DNA of 59,083 nt from an uncultured Actinomycetes bacterium (lineage in GTDB: Bacteria; Actinomycetota; Actinomycetes; Nanopelagicales; Nanopelagicaceae), in NCBI GenBank assembly GCA_903834145.1, contig CAILHY010000030.1:1-59083 (forward strand), written 5' to 3'. Shown piece after piece: positions 40,076-50,626 of the stretch. Position numbers and translations under genes: made by a program. Numbering within the stretch: the stretch's first letter is position 1; each line of letters begins with the position of its first letter. The notes under the pieces are model-generated. The model was not told the origin of the DNA and did no database searches. It saw only the letters and a list, made by a program, of their open reading frames with translations.

Positions 40076-42358
40076 CTATCGGAGCATTTCGCGCAGGCGA
40101 TCCGCCACTTCATCTGCCCTTTGCCGGGTCAATGGACCACCTGCGATCTCTGTTACGTACAAGGTGTCGATTGCTTCTGCGCCAAGAGTGGTGACAATTG
40201 CAGAACGAATATCTACCCGGCACCGGGTCACGGCATCTCCAATGCGAAAGAGGAGTCCGGGCATATCGTGACTTCGAACTTCAAAGACAGTGGCATCTGC
40301 CGAGGCGCTCGTGAATGCTTCCACCTCTGGAGCCGGTACGGGAATTGTTGGTCGCTTTGAATAAGTATCCACGCGCTCTTGAATTCTGCGCTCAAGGTCG
40401 CTCTGTCCGCGAAGGGCCATATCTAAATCCTGATGCAACTTCTCCGCCGTAGGAATAGGCGCGTGCGGATCTAAATTCACAATCCATTCCATCACGGCAG
40501 AGATTCCATGGGACCTAGTGCGTGCTGATCGAACATCTAATCGAGCAAGGTTTAATACCCCCGCGACAATAGAGAGTAGCCCTGGCTTATCTGGAGCAAT
40601 AATTTCGATCGCGTAATCACTCTCGCGAACCGATACCTCAACGCGCAGTGCTCCGACTTCTGCGAAACCTCTCTGCTGGGCATCGAGTTCTGGTTGCTGG
40701 GCAAGGGTTGAACCAGTCATTGCCGCACGAGTACGTGCCACTAGGTCGGCGACAAGTGTTGCCTTCCATGTGCTCCAAGCCGCACTTCCTGTTGCTTCCC
40801 CATCGGCAATGCTCAGAGCATGAAGAAGTTCGAGAGTATCAATATCAGGAATAACTGCAAGGACAGAAGCAATTGTTGCAGGATCATCTAAATCACGACG
40901 TGTTGCCGTGGCTGACAATAACAAATGGTGTTGCACCAAGATCGTTAAAGTGTGTGCATCTTCTTCGCTAAATCCAATGCGCACAGCTAAGGGTTTAATC
41001 AAACGCGAACCACGAGTTGAATGATCCTCATGTGAGCCTTTGCCAATGTCATGAAAGAGCGCGGCAACCAAGAGCAAATCTGGGCGATGCACTCGTCGAG
41101 TAAGGGCGGCAGCATGCACCGCCGTCTCCACCATATGCCTATCCACGGTATGACGATGCAGAACGTTTCTCTGAGGCAAACTGCGCACTGTGGCCCACTC
41201 TGGCAACCAGGTAGTAATGAGGCCTTCTTGATCCAACGCCTCCCACACCTTCACCATGGCACTACCGGCTCCAATGAGTGCAACAAGATCTTCGCGCGCT
41301 TGCCTTGGCCAGGGATTAGGTAATACTCCCGAGGGTGATCGTGCTAATTCCACGCACGAATCCAGCGAGAGCGGCAATCCAATCTGCGCCGCATTTGCAG
41401 CAGCGCGCAGACCCAGAACTGGGTCATTGGAGCTAAAAGCATCAACATCAATGACCACTTCCTGATGTGCAACGCTAATTCCTCGAGCCAAAGAGGTGGT
41501 GCGAGGACGGCGAAGAATGCGCCCCAGTCCGTCTTTGCCTCGGTGATCCAAGCGATGACAAGTGAGTTCCATTAAATAATCAACATCTCGAGCCGATTGT
41601 GCAACATCGCTCATAAGGGCATCAGCATCGGCATAACCCATATCTAATGCAACTTTATCTTGCTCTTGGAACAGTAAACGATCGCGAGACTTGCCACTAT
41701 GCGCGTGCAACGCTTCGCGAATATTTCCTAGTATGGATTCGGCTTTGCTAATGCGATCTAAGGAAACATCCACCGCGCCTGATAATGCAATCGCACGCAA
41801 TGCGGTTATATCTCTCAATCCACCGCGCGCTTCCTTTAAATCTGGCTCTAACAAATAGGCTAATTCGCCCGCGCGAGCATGCCGAGAAGTGAGCCCCTCA
41901 CGCAATTGCGGCAAGCGCTTTCTGGAATCTTTGCGCCAATCATCAATCGCGTCGTGTTGGACGGCGGCTACAAGATTGACATCACCACAAATGAAACGAA
42001 TATCTAAAAGGCCCATGGCAACTTTTATATCTTCTCGCGCAGCCTCACGAGTTTCGCTGCGGGTACGTACTGAGTGATCCACACTTCGAGGAATATTCGG
42101 ATTGGATGTTGTGCCATCCCAAATGGGATAGAGCATGGCATTGACGAATGTCAGGAGCGCATCGGGGGAAAGTTGTCCATTATGTAACAGGAGAATATCT
42201 AGATCAGAACCCGGTGATAGCTCGCCGCGGCCGTAACCACCGACCGCGGCGAGTGCTATCCCATCTCGGCTTTTTGCTGCGGACAAAAACAGCTCCGACA
42301 AAACACGATCGCTCTCGTTCGATCGTGCTCTGCGCTCGCGTGTTCCCACGTTAAGCAA
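40076..42358 (-). CDS. glnD: PII uridylyl/adenylyltransferase GlnD
   Basis: 760 residues. The nucleotidyltransferase motif GGYGRGELSPGSDLDILLL is near residue 40. An HD domain follows (HRHTVDRHMVETAVHAA, ALFHDIGKGSHEDHS), then two C-terminal ACT domains (EIIAPDKPGLLSIVAGVLN and EVRSHDMPGLLFRIGDAV). It modifies and demodifies PII according to nitrogen status; actinobacterial GlnD usually adenylylates. The start is a TTG, or GTG three codons on, without a good site, 36 nt after glnB. It forms one unit with amt and glnB. Confidence 0.94.
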   Translation of the reverse strand: MLNVGTRERRARSNESDRVLSELFLSAAKSRDGIALAAVGGYGRGELSPGSDLDILLLHNGQLSPDALLTFVNAMLYPIWDGTTSNPNIPRSVDHSVRTRSETREAAREDIKVAMGLLDIRFICGDVNLVAAVQHDAIDDWRKDSRKRLPQLREGLTSRHARAGELAYLLEPDLKEARGGLRDITALRAIALSGAVDVSLDRISKAESILGNIREALHAHSGKSRDRLLFQEQDKVALDMGYADADALMSDVAQSARDVDYLMELTCHRLDHRGKDGLGRILRRPRTTSLARGISVAHQEVVIDVDAFSSNDPVLGLRAAANAAQIGLPLSLDSCVELARSPSGVLPNPWPRQAREDLVALIGAGSAMVKVWEALDQEGLITTWLPEWATVRSLPQRNVLHRHTVDRHMVETAVHAAALTRRVHRPDLLLVAALFHDIGKGSHEDHSTRGSRLIKPLAVRIGFSEEDAHTLTILVQHHLLLSATATRRDLDDPATIASVLAVIPDIDTLELLHALSIADGEATGSAAWSTWKATLVADLVARTRAAMTGSTLAQQPELDAQQRGFAEVGALRVEVSVRESDYAIEIIAPDKPGLLSIVAGVLNLARLDVRSARTRSHGISAVMEWIVNLDPHAPIPTAEKLHQDLDMALRGQSDLERRIQERVDTYSKRPTIPVPAPEVEAFTSASADATVFEVRSHDMPGLLFRIGDAVTRCRVDIRSAIVTTLGAEAIDTLYVTEIAGGPLTRQRADEVADRLREMLR

Positions 42359-42394
42359 CCGAGTGCATTGATTTATCGATCAGGTGAGGAGGGC

Positions 42395-44034
<1,640 letters not shown>

Positions 44035-44094
44035 GTTTCACTCTTTCGTGAGATTTTCTCGCCGTTGAGATGGGCGCAAATATGGCCGACTTCC

Positions 44095-44132
44095 GTTACC
44101 TGGAAGGGCCAGTTGTGTTACAGACGGGTTAC
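44095..44132 (-). promoter_or_regulatory. GlnR-like operator array upstream of amt-glnB-glnD
   Basis: Minus strand: GTAAC (44132-44128), 6 nt, GTAAC (44121-44117), 6 nt, GGCCC (44110-44106), 6 nt, GTAAC (44099-44095). Three perfect boxes lie on one 11-bp phase with a degenerate fourth between them, as in GlnR operators (gTnAc-n6-GaAAc-n6). The array ends about 60 bp before the amt start; its far box overlaps the ftsY stop codon. Confidence 0.6.
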
Positions 44133-44965
44133 AAAAGTCCCTGGATGTAAATTTCAGGCTCAAAAGGTGCGAAATCTGAGGCCAACTCCCCCGTGCCCAT
44201 GAATTTAATGGGGATATCCAGTGCCTGCTCTATCGCCAGCGCAATACCGCCACGGGCGCTGCCATCAATTTTTGTCAGGATCAGTCCCGTGAGTGGCACG
44301 CTTTCGGCAAAGACCTGTGCCTGAGTTAAACCGTTTTGTCCGGTCGTTGCATCCACAACCAAGAGGACTTCCTGAACGGGCAAAACCTTTTCAATCACTC
44401 GGCGAACTTTTCCGAGTTCGGCCATCAAGTCATTTTTATTATGCAATCGCCCGGCTGTATCAATCACCAAATAATCTACGCCCCGTGCTGATGCTTGTTG
44501 AGCGGCGTCAAAGGAAACCGAAGCCGGATCTGCATTTGGTAGGCCATGTATAACATCAATATCGAGTCGCTCTCCCCATGTTTGCAATTGATCTACCGCC
44601 GCTGCGCGAAATGTATCGGCGGCGGCTAAGAGAACCCGGGCATCTTCACCGACGAGTGAGGCAGCTAATTTCGCAGCCGATGTAGTTTTTCCCGTGCCGT
44701 TTACGCCAACAATGAGAATGACAGTGGCACCAGATTCAGATTTAACAAGTGCGCGTGATTTCTTGGAAAGGGCAGAGCGAAGAGTGTCGATGATCGCAGC
44801 TTCTGCATTTTCGGCTTTCGCTGATTTCGCTGCGGTAATTACTTGAGCGGCAAGGCGGGGACCAAGATCGGCCGCAAGTAGAGCAACTTCTAGTTCGTCC
44901 CAATCACTTTCGGAGGCATGGGCAGTTCCTTTGATCTTTGATATGAACTTTCCGAATAGCCCCAC
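44129..44965 (-). CDS. ftsY: SRP receptor GTPase FtsY, minimal form
   Basis: 278 residues consisting almost only of the NG domain: P-loop GVNGTGKTT (87-95), DTFRAAAVDQLQTW, DTAGRLHNKNDLM and LTKIDGSARGG. The long acidic N-terminal A domain of many FtsY proteins is missing; only a short amphipathic start (GLFGKFISKIKG) could bind the membrane. It receives SRP-ribosome complexes delivered by Ffh. The start is GTG, 21 nt after smc. Its stop codon lies inside the GlnR-like array for amt. Confidence 0.94.
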   Translation of the reverse strand: MGLFGKFISKIKGTAHASESDWDELEVALLAADLGPRLAAQVITAAKSAKAENAEAAIIDTLRSALSKKSRALVKSESGATVILIVGVNGTGKTTSAAKLAASLVGEDARVLLAAADTFRAAAVDQLQTWGERLDIDVIHGLPNADPASVSFDAAQQASARGVDYLVIDTAGRLHNKNDLMAELGKVRRVIEKVLPVQEVLLVVDATTGQNGLTQAQVFAESVPLTGLILTKIDGSARGGIALAIEQALDIPIKFMGTGELASDFAPFEPEIYIQGLL

Positions 44966-44986
44966 GATTAATAGGCCTGGGCGCCG

Positions 44987-47900
44987 TTATTCGTTGTCGG
45001 TCTCGCGAAGGCGTTGAGAAATTACTTCGGTAACACCATCACCGCGCATCGTTACCCCATAGAGTGCATCAGCGATTTCCATGGTGCGCTTTTGGTGGGT
45101 AATGATAATGAGCTGCGAACTGGCGCGAAGTTCTTCAAGGATTCCAAGCAAGCGACCAAGGTTGGTGTCATCGAGGGCTGCTTCAACTTCGTCCAGAACA
45201 TAGAACGGACTTGGACGTGACTTAAAGATCGCAACCAAGAGCGCCACAGCGGTAAGAGATTTTTCGCCACCAGAAAGAAGTGAGAGGCGCTTGATGCGCT
45301 TTCCTGGAGGACGTGCTTCAACATCTACACCGGAGTTAATAGGGTCATCGGGCTCAGTCAAGATCAGTCGACCATCTCCGCCAGGAAAGAGTCGCGCAAA
45401 TATCTCTTCAAAGTGGCGCGCAGTATCAACGAAAGCATCCATAAAGATCTGCTGAACGCGATCATCTACTTCTTTAATAATGTCCAGCAAATCCTTCTTA
45501 GTCCGCTTGAGATCTTCTAATTGCTCGGCAAGGAAGCGCAAGCGCTCTTCAAGTGCGCCATATTCTTCAAGTGCTAATGGGTTGATTTTGCCAAGCGTTG
45601 CCAGTGAACGCTCTGTATTGAGAAGTCTCTTTTCCTGTTGATCGCGACGATAAGGAATGAGCTCAGTGGCCACGATCTGGCCATCTTCGGTTTCAATAAA
45701 TGTAGGCACATCATTTTCAGGACCGTATTCGGCAATAAGAGTTGCGATATCAATGCCAAGTTCTTCAACGGCTTTGAGCTCGAGTTGTTCGATGCGCATA
45801 CGCTGCTCTGCGCGCGCGATTTCATCTTGATGCACGATAGAGGTGAGTTGTTCCATCTCAACGGAGAGTTCGCGAGCACGTGCACGCACCGTCAGGGTCT
45901 CTCCTTCGCGAGCAGAACGTGCCTCTTCCAGGCGTCCACGTTCGGCGGCAGCTTTAGCGATAGAACGTTCAATGTGAATGAGGGCTTCATAGGCGGATTC
46001 AGCTATTGCTGCAGAAACAAGAGCGCCTCGCGCACGGGCGCCGCGCCTAACAACAGCACGTTCGGATGCTTCACGTTCGGCAATGGATGCATCCTCCAAC
46101 GCTTTCGCGCGAGCGGCTAAAGAATCCACGCGTTCTTCGCTAGTTCGCACTTCCAGGCGAGCGTCAACTTCAACGCTTCGTGCAACAGAAACTTGAGTGC
46201 GAATTTCTTCGGCCAATGAGTGGCTTGGTTCTTCAATATCTCCATGGTGCTGAAGTTGTTGCTGGGCAACTTCAAGTTCGCTGGTGTCACGCGTTTTAGC
46301 TGATGTTGCCTCGTCTATGGACTTATTGAGTCGTTCCACTTCGGCGGCGGCAGATTTCGCATGCTGACCAGCCACAGCCAATTGTTCAGTGAGGGCGGCG
46401 ATACGGGCATCAGATTCGTTAAGTTTTCCAAGTGCTTCGTCATGATCGCCTTGGCGACTTGCAACATCAGCTTGGGCCGTCGCGATTTCAAACTTTAAGC
46501 GATCGCAGACATGGCCAATAGAAGTTACTTTCTCGCTGAGGTCATCAATCAACGCTTTAATTTCAATCAAGGATGCCGCAGATTTCGATCCGCCTCGTGC
46601 ACGAGATTGCGTGAAGACATCGCCTTCTTGTGTCACTACGGTCAGATGAGAATGTTCGCGGATAATCCTCTCGGCATCGCGGGCGCTACTGGCGACAACA
46701 GTCGTTGCAAGTAATTGCTCAAGGAGCGCGCTAATTTCATTGGATCGAAGATGAGTGCTCAGTGGTGTTAATCCTGCGGGAATGGATCCGCCGCTGACAT
46801 GTGTGCCCGGTGCAACGACAAGAAGATCTGCTTGCCCCAGGTTTTCAGAACGCAGAGCAGTGACCGCAGTTACGGCGGTAGAAAGATCATGCACAACAAC
46901 GGCATCGGCAAGAGAGCCCAGCGCCGCTGCTGCTGCACTCTCCCATCCAGAATCAATAGTGATGAGGGATGCAACGCTTCCTAATATGGATAGGCCATGA
47001 GAATCCTCAAGCAATGCTGCGGCGCCATCTCGCGTTTGTGATGTCAGGCGCATCGCTTCTAACTTGGATTCCAGAGCATTGCGTTCGCGGTCGGATGCAC
47101 GCTCTTTATCAACTAAATCAGAGAGTGCGGACTTGGCAGAATCGAGCGCTTTTTTAGCACTTTCAAATTGGGCGTCCAGTCCGAGTTCGCCAGAATCAGC
47201 GGTGGTGATCTCAAGTTCGTAGGTGGAGTATTCGCGTTGAGCTGAATCGGCGCGAGCTTGAGCTTCATCGCGAGCAGAAGTGAGGCGTGTAATTTCTTCA
47301 GAGATCGCACTCAACCTGGCTGCTAAAGATTTAATGTGGCCCTCTTGACGGGCCGTACCTTCGCGTTGGTCGGCAATGGCGCGAAGGGCTGATGCCACAC
47401 GATCTTCTTCGTGCTTAAGTTCCGCTTCGGTTTTGGCAAGTGCGGCGGTGGCCTCGTGCAAAAGTATGCGAGATTGAATGACCCCTTCACGCAGTTGTGC
47501 CTCTTCTTGGCGCAGCAGCACTGCCTCACGATCAAGGCTTTCGGGATCGCGCCCTGCTGTACGGGCTTCCTCTGCTTCTTCTGCTAAAAAGCGCGAGCGC
47601 TCTTGTGCCAAACTTGCTGTTCCACGAAACTTTTCTCGGAGTGCATTAAGTCGGTAATAGGTCTCTTGGGCTGCAACCAGAAGTGGGTTATCAATTGCCG
47701 TCTGTGCATCGAGTTCGGATTCGCGAATACGTGCGCGATCTAAGTCGGCTTCAACAATTGCGCGTCGCTCCCGCAATGCAGTTTCATCAGCAACTTCTGC
47801 CGTCAAAGTCTTCGTCAGTGAAATTAGGTCATCGGCAAGTAAACGTAACTTTGCATCGCGCAAATCTGCCTGAATCGTTGCAGCCTTTTTGGCAACTTCT

Positions 47901-48526
47901 GCCTGCTTGCCCAGCGGACGCAATTGGCGACGTAATTCAACGGTGAGGTCCTGTACGCGAGCCAAGTTCGCTTGCATCGAATCTAGTTTTCGAAGCGCCT
48001 TCTCTTTGCGCTTTCGGTGTTTGAGAACTCCTGCCGCTTCTTCAATAAATCCACGGCGCTCTTGTGGGTTCGCCATCAAAATTGCGTCGAGTTGGCCTTG
48101 GCCAACGATGACATGCATTTCACGACCGATACCGCTATCGCTGAGCAGCTCCTGAATGTCGAGCAAACGTGAGGCATCGCCGTTGATTTGATATTCGCTG
48201 GTTCCGTTGCGGAAAAGAATGCGTGAGATCGTTACTTCTGCGTATTCAATGGGCAGTGCTCCATCAGAGTTATCGATGGTGACAGATACTTCAGCGCGAC
48301 CCAGCGGGGCTCGTCCACTCGTCCCGGCGAAGATGACATCTTCCATTTTTCCGCCACGCAGAGACTTTGCGCCCTGTTCTCCCATAACCCAACTGAGGGC
48401 ATCAACAACGTTAGATTTTCCAGAGCCATTGGGTCCAACCACGCAGGTAATACCTGGCTCAAGGCGCAAGGTCGTGGCAGAGGCGAAGGACTTAAAGCCC
48501 TTGAGAGTGATGCTCTTTAAATACAC
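44987..48526 (-). CDS. smc: Chromosome segregation ATPase Smc
   Basis: 1,179 residues, standard length. Walker A GPNGSGKSN is at 31-39; long coiled coils flank a hinge at about residues 490-650; the C-terminal head has the ABC signature LSGGEKSLTA and Walker B FYVLDEVEAALDD. With ScpA/ScpB it forms the condensin that organises and separates replicated chromosomes. The GTG start is preceded at 6 nt by TAGGTT, a leaderless-type promoter. The mutM/fpg gene that lies between rnc and smc in mycobacteria is absent here. Confidence 0.97.
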   Translation of the reverse strand: MYLKSITLKGFKSFASATTLRLEPGITCVVGPNGSGKSNVVDALSWVMGEQGAKSLRGGKMEDVIFAGTSGRAPLGRAEVSVTIDNSDGALPIEYAEVTISRILFRNGTSEYQINGDASRLLDIQELLSDSGIGREMHVIVGQGQLDAILMANPQERRGFIEEAAGVLKHRKRKEKALRKLDSMQANLARVQDLTVELRRQLRPLGKQAEVAKKAATIQADLRDAKLRLLADDLISLTKTLTAEVADETALRERRAIVEADLDRARIRESELDAQTAIDNPLLVAAQETYYRLNALREKFRGTASLAQERSRFLAEEAEEARTAGRDPESLDREAVLLRQEEAQLREGVIQSRILLHEATAALAKTEAELKHEEDRVASALRAIADQREGTARQEGHIKSLAARLSAISEEITRLTSARDEAQARADSAQREYSTYELEITTADSGELGLDAQFESAKKALDSAKSALSDLVDKERASDRERNALESKLEAMRLTSQTRDGAAALLEDSHGLSILGSVASLITIDSGWESAAAAALGSLADAVVVHDLSTAVTAVTALRSENLGQADLLVVAPGTHVSGGSIPAGLTPLSTHLRSNEISALLEQLLATTVVASSARDAERIIREHSHLTVVTQEGDVFTQSRARGGSKSAASLIEIKALIDDLSEKVTSIGHVCDRLKFEIATAQADVASRQGDHDEALGKLNESDARIAALTEQLAVAGQHAKSAAAEVERLNKSIDEATSAKTRDTSELEVAQQQLQHHGDIEEPSHSLAEEIRTQVSVARSVEVDARLEVRTSEERVDSLAARAKALEDASIAEREASERAVVRRGARARGALVSAAIAESAYEALIHIERSIAKAAAERGRLEEARSAREGETLTVRARARELSVEMEQLTSIVHQDEIARAEQRMRIEQLELKAVEELGIDIATLIAEYGPENDVPTFIETEDGQIVATELIPYRRDQQEKRLLNTERSLATLGKINPLALEEYGALEERLRFLAEQLEDLKRTKKDLLDIIKEVDDRVQQIFMDAFVDTARHFEEIFARLFPGGDGRLILTEPDDPINSGVDVEARPPGKRIKRLSLLSGGEKSLTAVALLVAIFKSRPSPFYVLDEVEAALDDTNLGRLLGILEELRASSQLIIITHQKRTMEIADALYGVTMRGDGVTEVISQRLRETDNE

Positions 48527-48532
48527 GGGGCA

Positions 48533-48538
48533 AACCTA
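48533..48538 (-). promoter_or_regulatory. -10 box, leaderless-type promoter (smc)
   Basis: TAGGTT on the minus strand, 6 nt before the smc GTG at 48526, in the 60-nt gap after rnc. No ribosome binding site. Confidence 0.5.
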
Positions 48539-48586
48539 CCCTAGCCACCTCCCCGTTTAAATCGAAGGGGATCGAAGGGCGAGGTA

Positions 48587-49261
48587 TTAAGGATTTCCAA
48601 GTATTTCGAAGGCACCGCGGGCCGCTAATTGCTCTGCCTCGCGCTTGCTCTTTCCTGAACCTTCGGCGATTGCCTCACCTGCAACCATAGCCACCGCAAT
48701 AAAACTCTTATCGTGATCGGGGCCGCTTTCGCTGACTAAGTACTCGGGAACGCCTTTTCCTTGGGCGGCGCATAATTCTTGAAGAGCGGTTTTTCCATCG
48801 AGTCCGGCGCCACGCGAAATTGCGACATCAAGGGTTTCGCTGATGAGATTGCTGACCACCGTTGTCGCGATCGCCATTCCCGCTTCTAGGTATATGGCCC
48901 CGATGAGCGCTTCGAGGGCATCGGCAAGGAGTGAATTCTTATCTCGACCGCCGGTGACTTCTTCGCCCTTGCCCAATCGCATGAACTGGCCAAGATTGAG
49001 TGTGCGAGCAATATCAGCCAGCGCTCGCATGTTAACGATGCCCGAGCGCAATGGAGATAAACGCGATTCATCTAAATCAGGAAAACGAAGGTAGAGCTCT
49101 TGAGTAACAATGAGACCTAAAACAGAATCGCCAAGAAACTCTAGACGTTCATTAGTGAGAGTGCCACCGTTTTCGTAAGCATGAGAACGATGCGTCAACG
49201 CTAACTCGAGCAATTGCGGACTTACATCGACGCCTAATGCTTTAGCAAGCGATGAGTACAG
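48587..49261 (-). CDS. rnc: Ribonuclease III, probably starting at CTG
   Basis: RNase III with signature NERLEFLGDSVL, the second acidic helix DALEALIGAIYLEAG and a C-terminal dsRNA-binding domain (KTALQELCAAQGKG...SKREAEQLAARGAFEIL). A TTG at 49213 gives only 208 residues and starts at the first conserved helix. The in-frame codons upstream encode LYSSLAKALGVDVSPQ, which looks like the normal RNase III N-terminus. They contain no ATG, GTG or TTG, but do have CTG 49261 with GAGGT 5 nt before it. That start gives 224 residues and lies one nucleotide after the rpmF stop. It cuts double-stranded RNA, including rRNA precursors. Confidence 0.85.
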   Translation of the reverse strand: MYSSLAKALGVDVSPQLLELALTHRSHAYENGGTLTNERLEFLGDSVLGLIVTQELYLRFPDLDESRLSPLRSGIVNMRALADIARTLNLGQFMRLGKGEEVTGGRDKNSLLADALEALIGAIYLEAGMAIATTVVSNLISETLDVAISRGAGLDGKTALQELCAAQGKGVPEYLVSESGPDHDKSFIAVAMVAGEAIAEGSGKSKREAEQLAARGAFEILGNP

Positions 49262-49262
49262 A

Positions 49263-49436
49263 TCAGACCTCGATTACCTGACGACGGTTGTACATGCCAC
49301 ATGTTGGGCAAGCAGTGTGTTGCAATTTTGGTTGCTGGCATTGTGGGCATGCGGCAAGTGCTGCTGCCGTTGTCTTCCACTGGCTACGACGGGAACGGGT
49401 TTTGGAGCGGGACATCTTTCGCTTTGGTACTGGCAC
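49263..49436 (-). CDS. rpmF: 50S ribosomal protein L32
   Basis: 57 residues. The canonical L32 start VPVPKRKMSRSKTRSRRSQW is followed by a zinc ribbon with four cysteines (CPQC and CPTC) and the ending MYNRRQVIEV. The start codon is GTG with AGAGGA about 6 nt upstream. It lies between DUF177 and rnc, its usual actinobacterial place. The GAGGT of its last codons probably serves as ribosome binding site for rnc. Confidence 0.95.
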   Translation of the reverse strand: MPVPKRKMSRSKTRSRRSQWKTTAAALAACPQCQQPKLQHTACPTCGMYNRRQVIEV

Positions 49437-49561
49437 GATCGTTCCTCTTTCTAGTTTCTTGCTCTTTCTTGATGCTTCTTTACTGAAGCCTTACCTATGA
49501 ATTCCATACCCTGCGGGCAAGGGGTTCAGTATTCCCTATTTAGGCGGATTCTTAAAATCCT

Positions 49562-50131
49562 CTACTCGGAGAGGCCTTGTAACCCCGCCCAACGAGGGTC
49601 GATCACCTCATGGGCGTGATCGGGCGACAAATTCGACCATTTCACGCCACATCCTGGGCAAAGTCCTGGGCAATCCTCGGTGCAGAGGGGGTTTATTGGC
49701 AGATCCAAAACAATGGCATCTCTTATCGGCGCTTCGAGATCGATGACATCGCCCTCCATCATTAATTCATCATCCTCATCCAGATCATCGGTCTCTTCTC
49801 GAGCTCGTTTACGTTGGGCTTTGGTGTGAGCCTTCTCTGGTTCGTATCGATACAACTCTTGAAAGGCGCGATCAACTTCTAGTTCAACAGGTTCCAGACA
49901 TCGCATGCATTCACCCGTGGCACGTGCAGAAACCTGAGCACTCACGAGAACGCCCTGAGTAACGGATTCCAAGCGAAGATCAACGTGAATATCTTCACCT
50001 GGTTGAACGGCAATGACATCAATGCCTACTCGCTCAGGGGCTGGAATATCAAAGAAATATTCTTTCATTTCACCCGCGCGACGAGGTAGGTCGTGCGTAT
50101 TGAGAAGGTAGACCTGCGATGGGCGCGTCAT
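49562..50131 (-). CDS. DUF177 (YceD-like) rRNA/L32-associated protein
   Basis: 189 residues of the DUF177/YceD family, which is nearly always next to rpmF and has been linked to 23S rRNA accumulation. A cysteine pair (ECMRCLEPVELEVDRAFQE) lies in the middle and a further cysteine cluster near the end (LCTEDCPGLCPGCG), probably binding metal. Between them is an acidic, basic-patched insert (RKRAREETDDLDEDDE). The ATG is preceded at 6 nt by TAAATT, so it can be transcribed apart from the gene upstream. The 125 nt to rpmF are the rpmF leader. Confidence 0.9.
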   Translation of the reverse strand: MTRPSQVYLLNTHDLPRRAGEMKEYFFDIPAPERVGIDVIAVQPGEDIHVDLRLESVTQGVLVSAQVSARATGECMRCLEPVELEVDRAFQELYRYEPEKAHTKAQRKRAREETDDLDEDDELMMEGDVIDLEAPIRDAIVLDLPINPLCTEDCPGLCPGCGVKWSNLSPDHAHEVIDPRWAGLQGLSE

Positions 50132-50137
50132 GGGGCA

Positions 50138-50143
50138 AATTTA
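50138..50143 (-). promoter_or_regulatory. -10 box, leaderless-type promoter (DUF177 gene)
   Basis: TAAATT on the minus strand, 6 nt before the ATG at 50131; it overlaps the stop codon of the sepIVA-like gene. Confidence 0.5.
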
Positions 50144-50623
50144 CTTGTCGGCAGCTAATTGAGATAACACATCATTGTCATGAGCTCCGGCAAGGCGCTC
50201 GCGACCACGAGAAACAGCATCCATCGTTTTGTTGAGAATAACTTCAAGAGTGGCAAGACGTGAATCGATGTAATCCTCAACTTCTTGGCGCTCGCGATCT
50301 GCCGTAGCACGAGCATCATCCAAAATACGTTGGGACTCATCGCGGGCTGATTGAACGATGGAGGTCTGTTCCACCATTCGCGCTACCTCTTCGCGAGCCA
50401 TCACCACAAGTTGCTCAGCGCTGGTGCGACCTTCTTCTAAAATTGCATCGCGAGTGAGCAATAAATTCTGAGCCGTAGCAAAATCTTGAGGCAATCCATT
50501 TTTGGCATCATCGAGAATCTCAAGCAATTCGCTACGGTGTACAACGCACGAAGCAGAGAGAGGAACGCTACGCGCCTCCTCCACCATAGTTATCGCCGAT
50601 GTGAGTTTCTCAATGGAATCCAT
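50141..50623 (-). CDS. SepIVA/DivIVA-like coiled-coil septation protein
   Basis: 160 residues, mostly helical and coiled-coil from about residue 50 to 140 (ILEEGRTSAEQLVVMAREEVARMV, ARATADRERQEVEDYIDSRL). The short N-terminal part (SCVVHRSELLEILDDAKNGLP) resembles the DivIVA-like start of mycobacterial SepIVA (Rv2927c), which sits in the same place next to DUF177 and coaD. SepIVA is needed for septum formation and polar growth. Identification rests on sequence type and synteny. It has a GGGGAG ribosome binding site. coaD ends 3 nt upstream. Confidence 0.82.
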   Translation of the reverse strand: MDSIEKLTSAITMVEEARSVPLSASCVVHRSELLEILDDAKNGLPQDFATAQNLLLTRDAILEEGRTSAEQLVVMAREEVARMVEQTSIVQSARDESQRILDDARATADRERQEVEDYIDSRLATLEVILNKTMDAVSRGRERLAGAHDNDVLSQLAADK

Positions 50624-50626
50624 AAA

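Noticed and set aside
49501..49561. Short inverted repeat GGATT-N5-AATCC after DUF177 as a terminator
   Set aside because: The stem is only 5 bp and has no T-run; rpmF follows in the same direction, so termination here is not supported.
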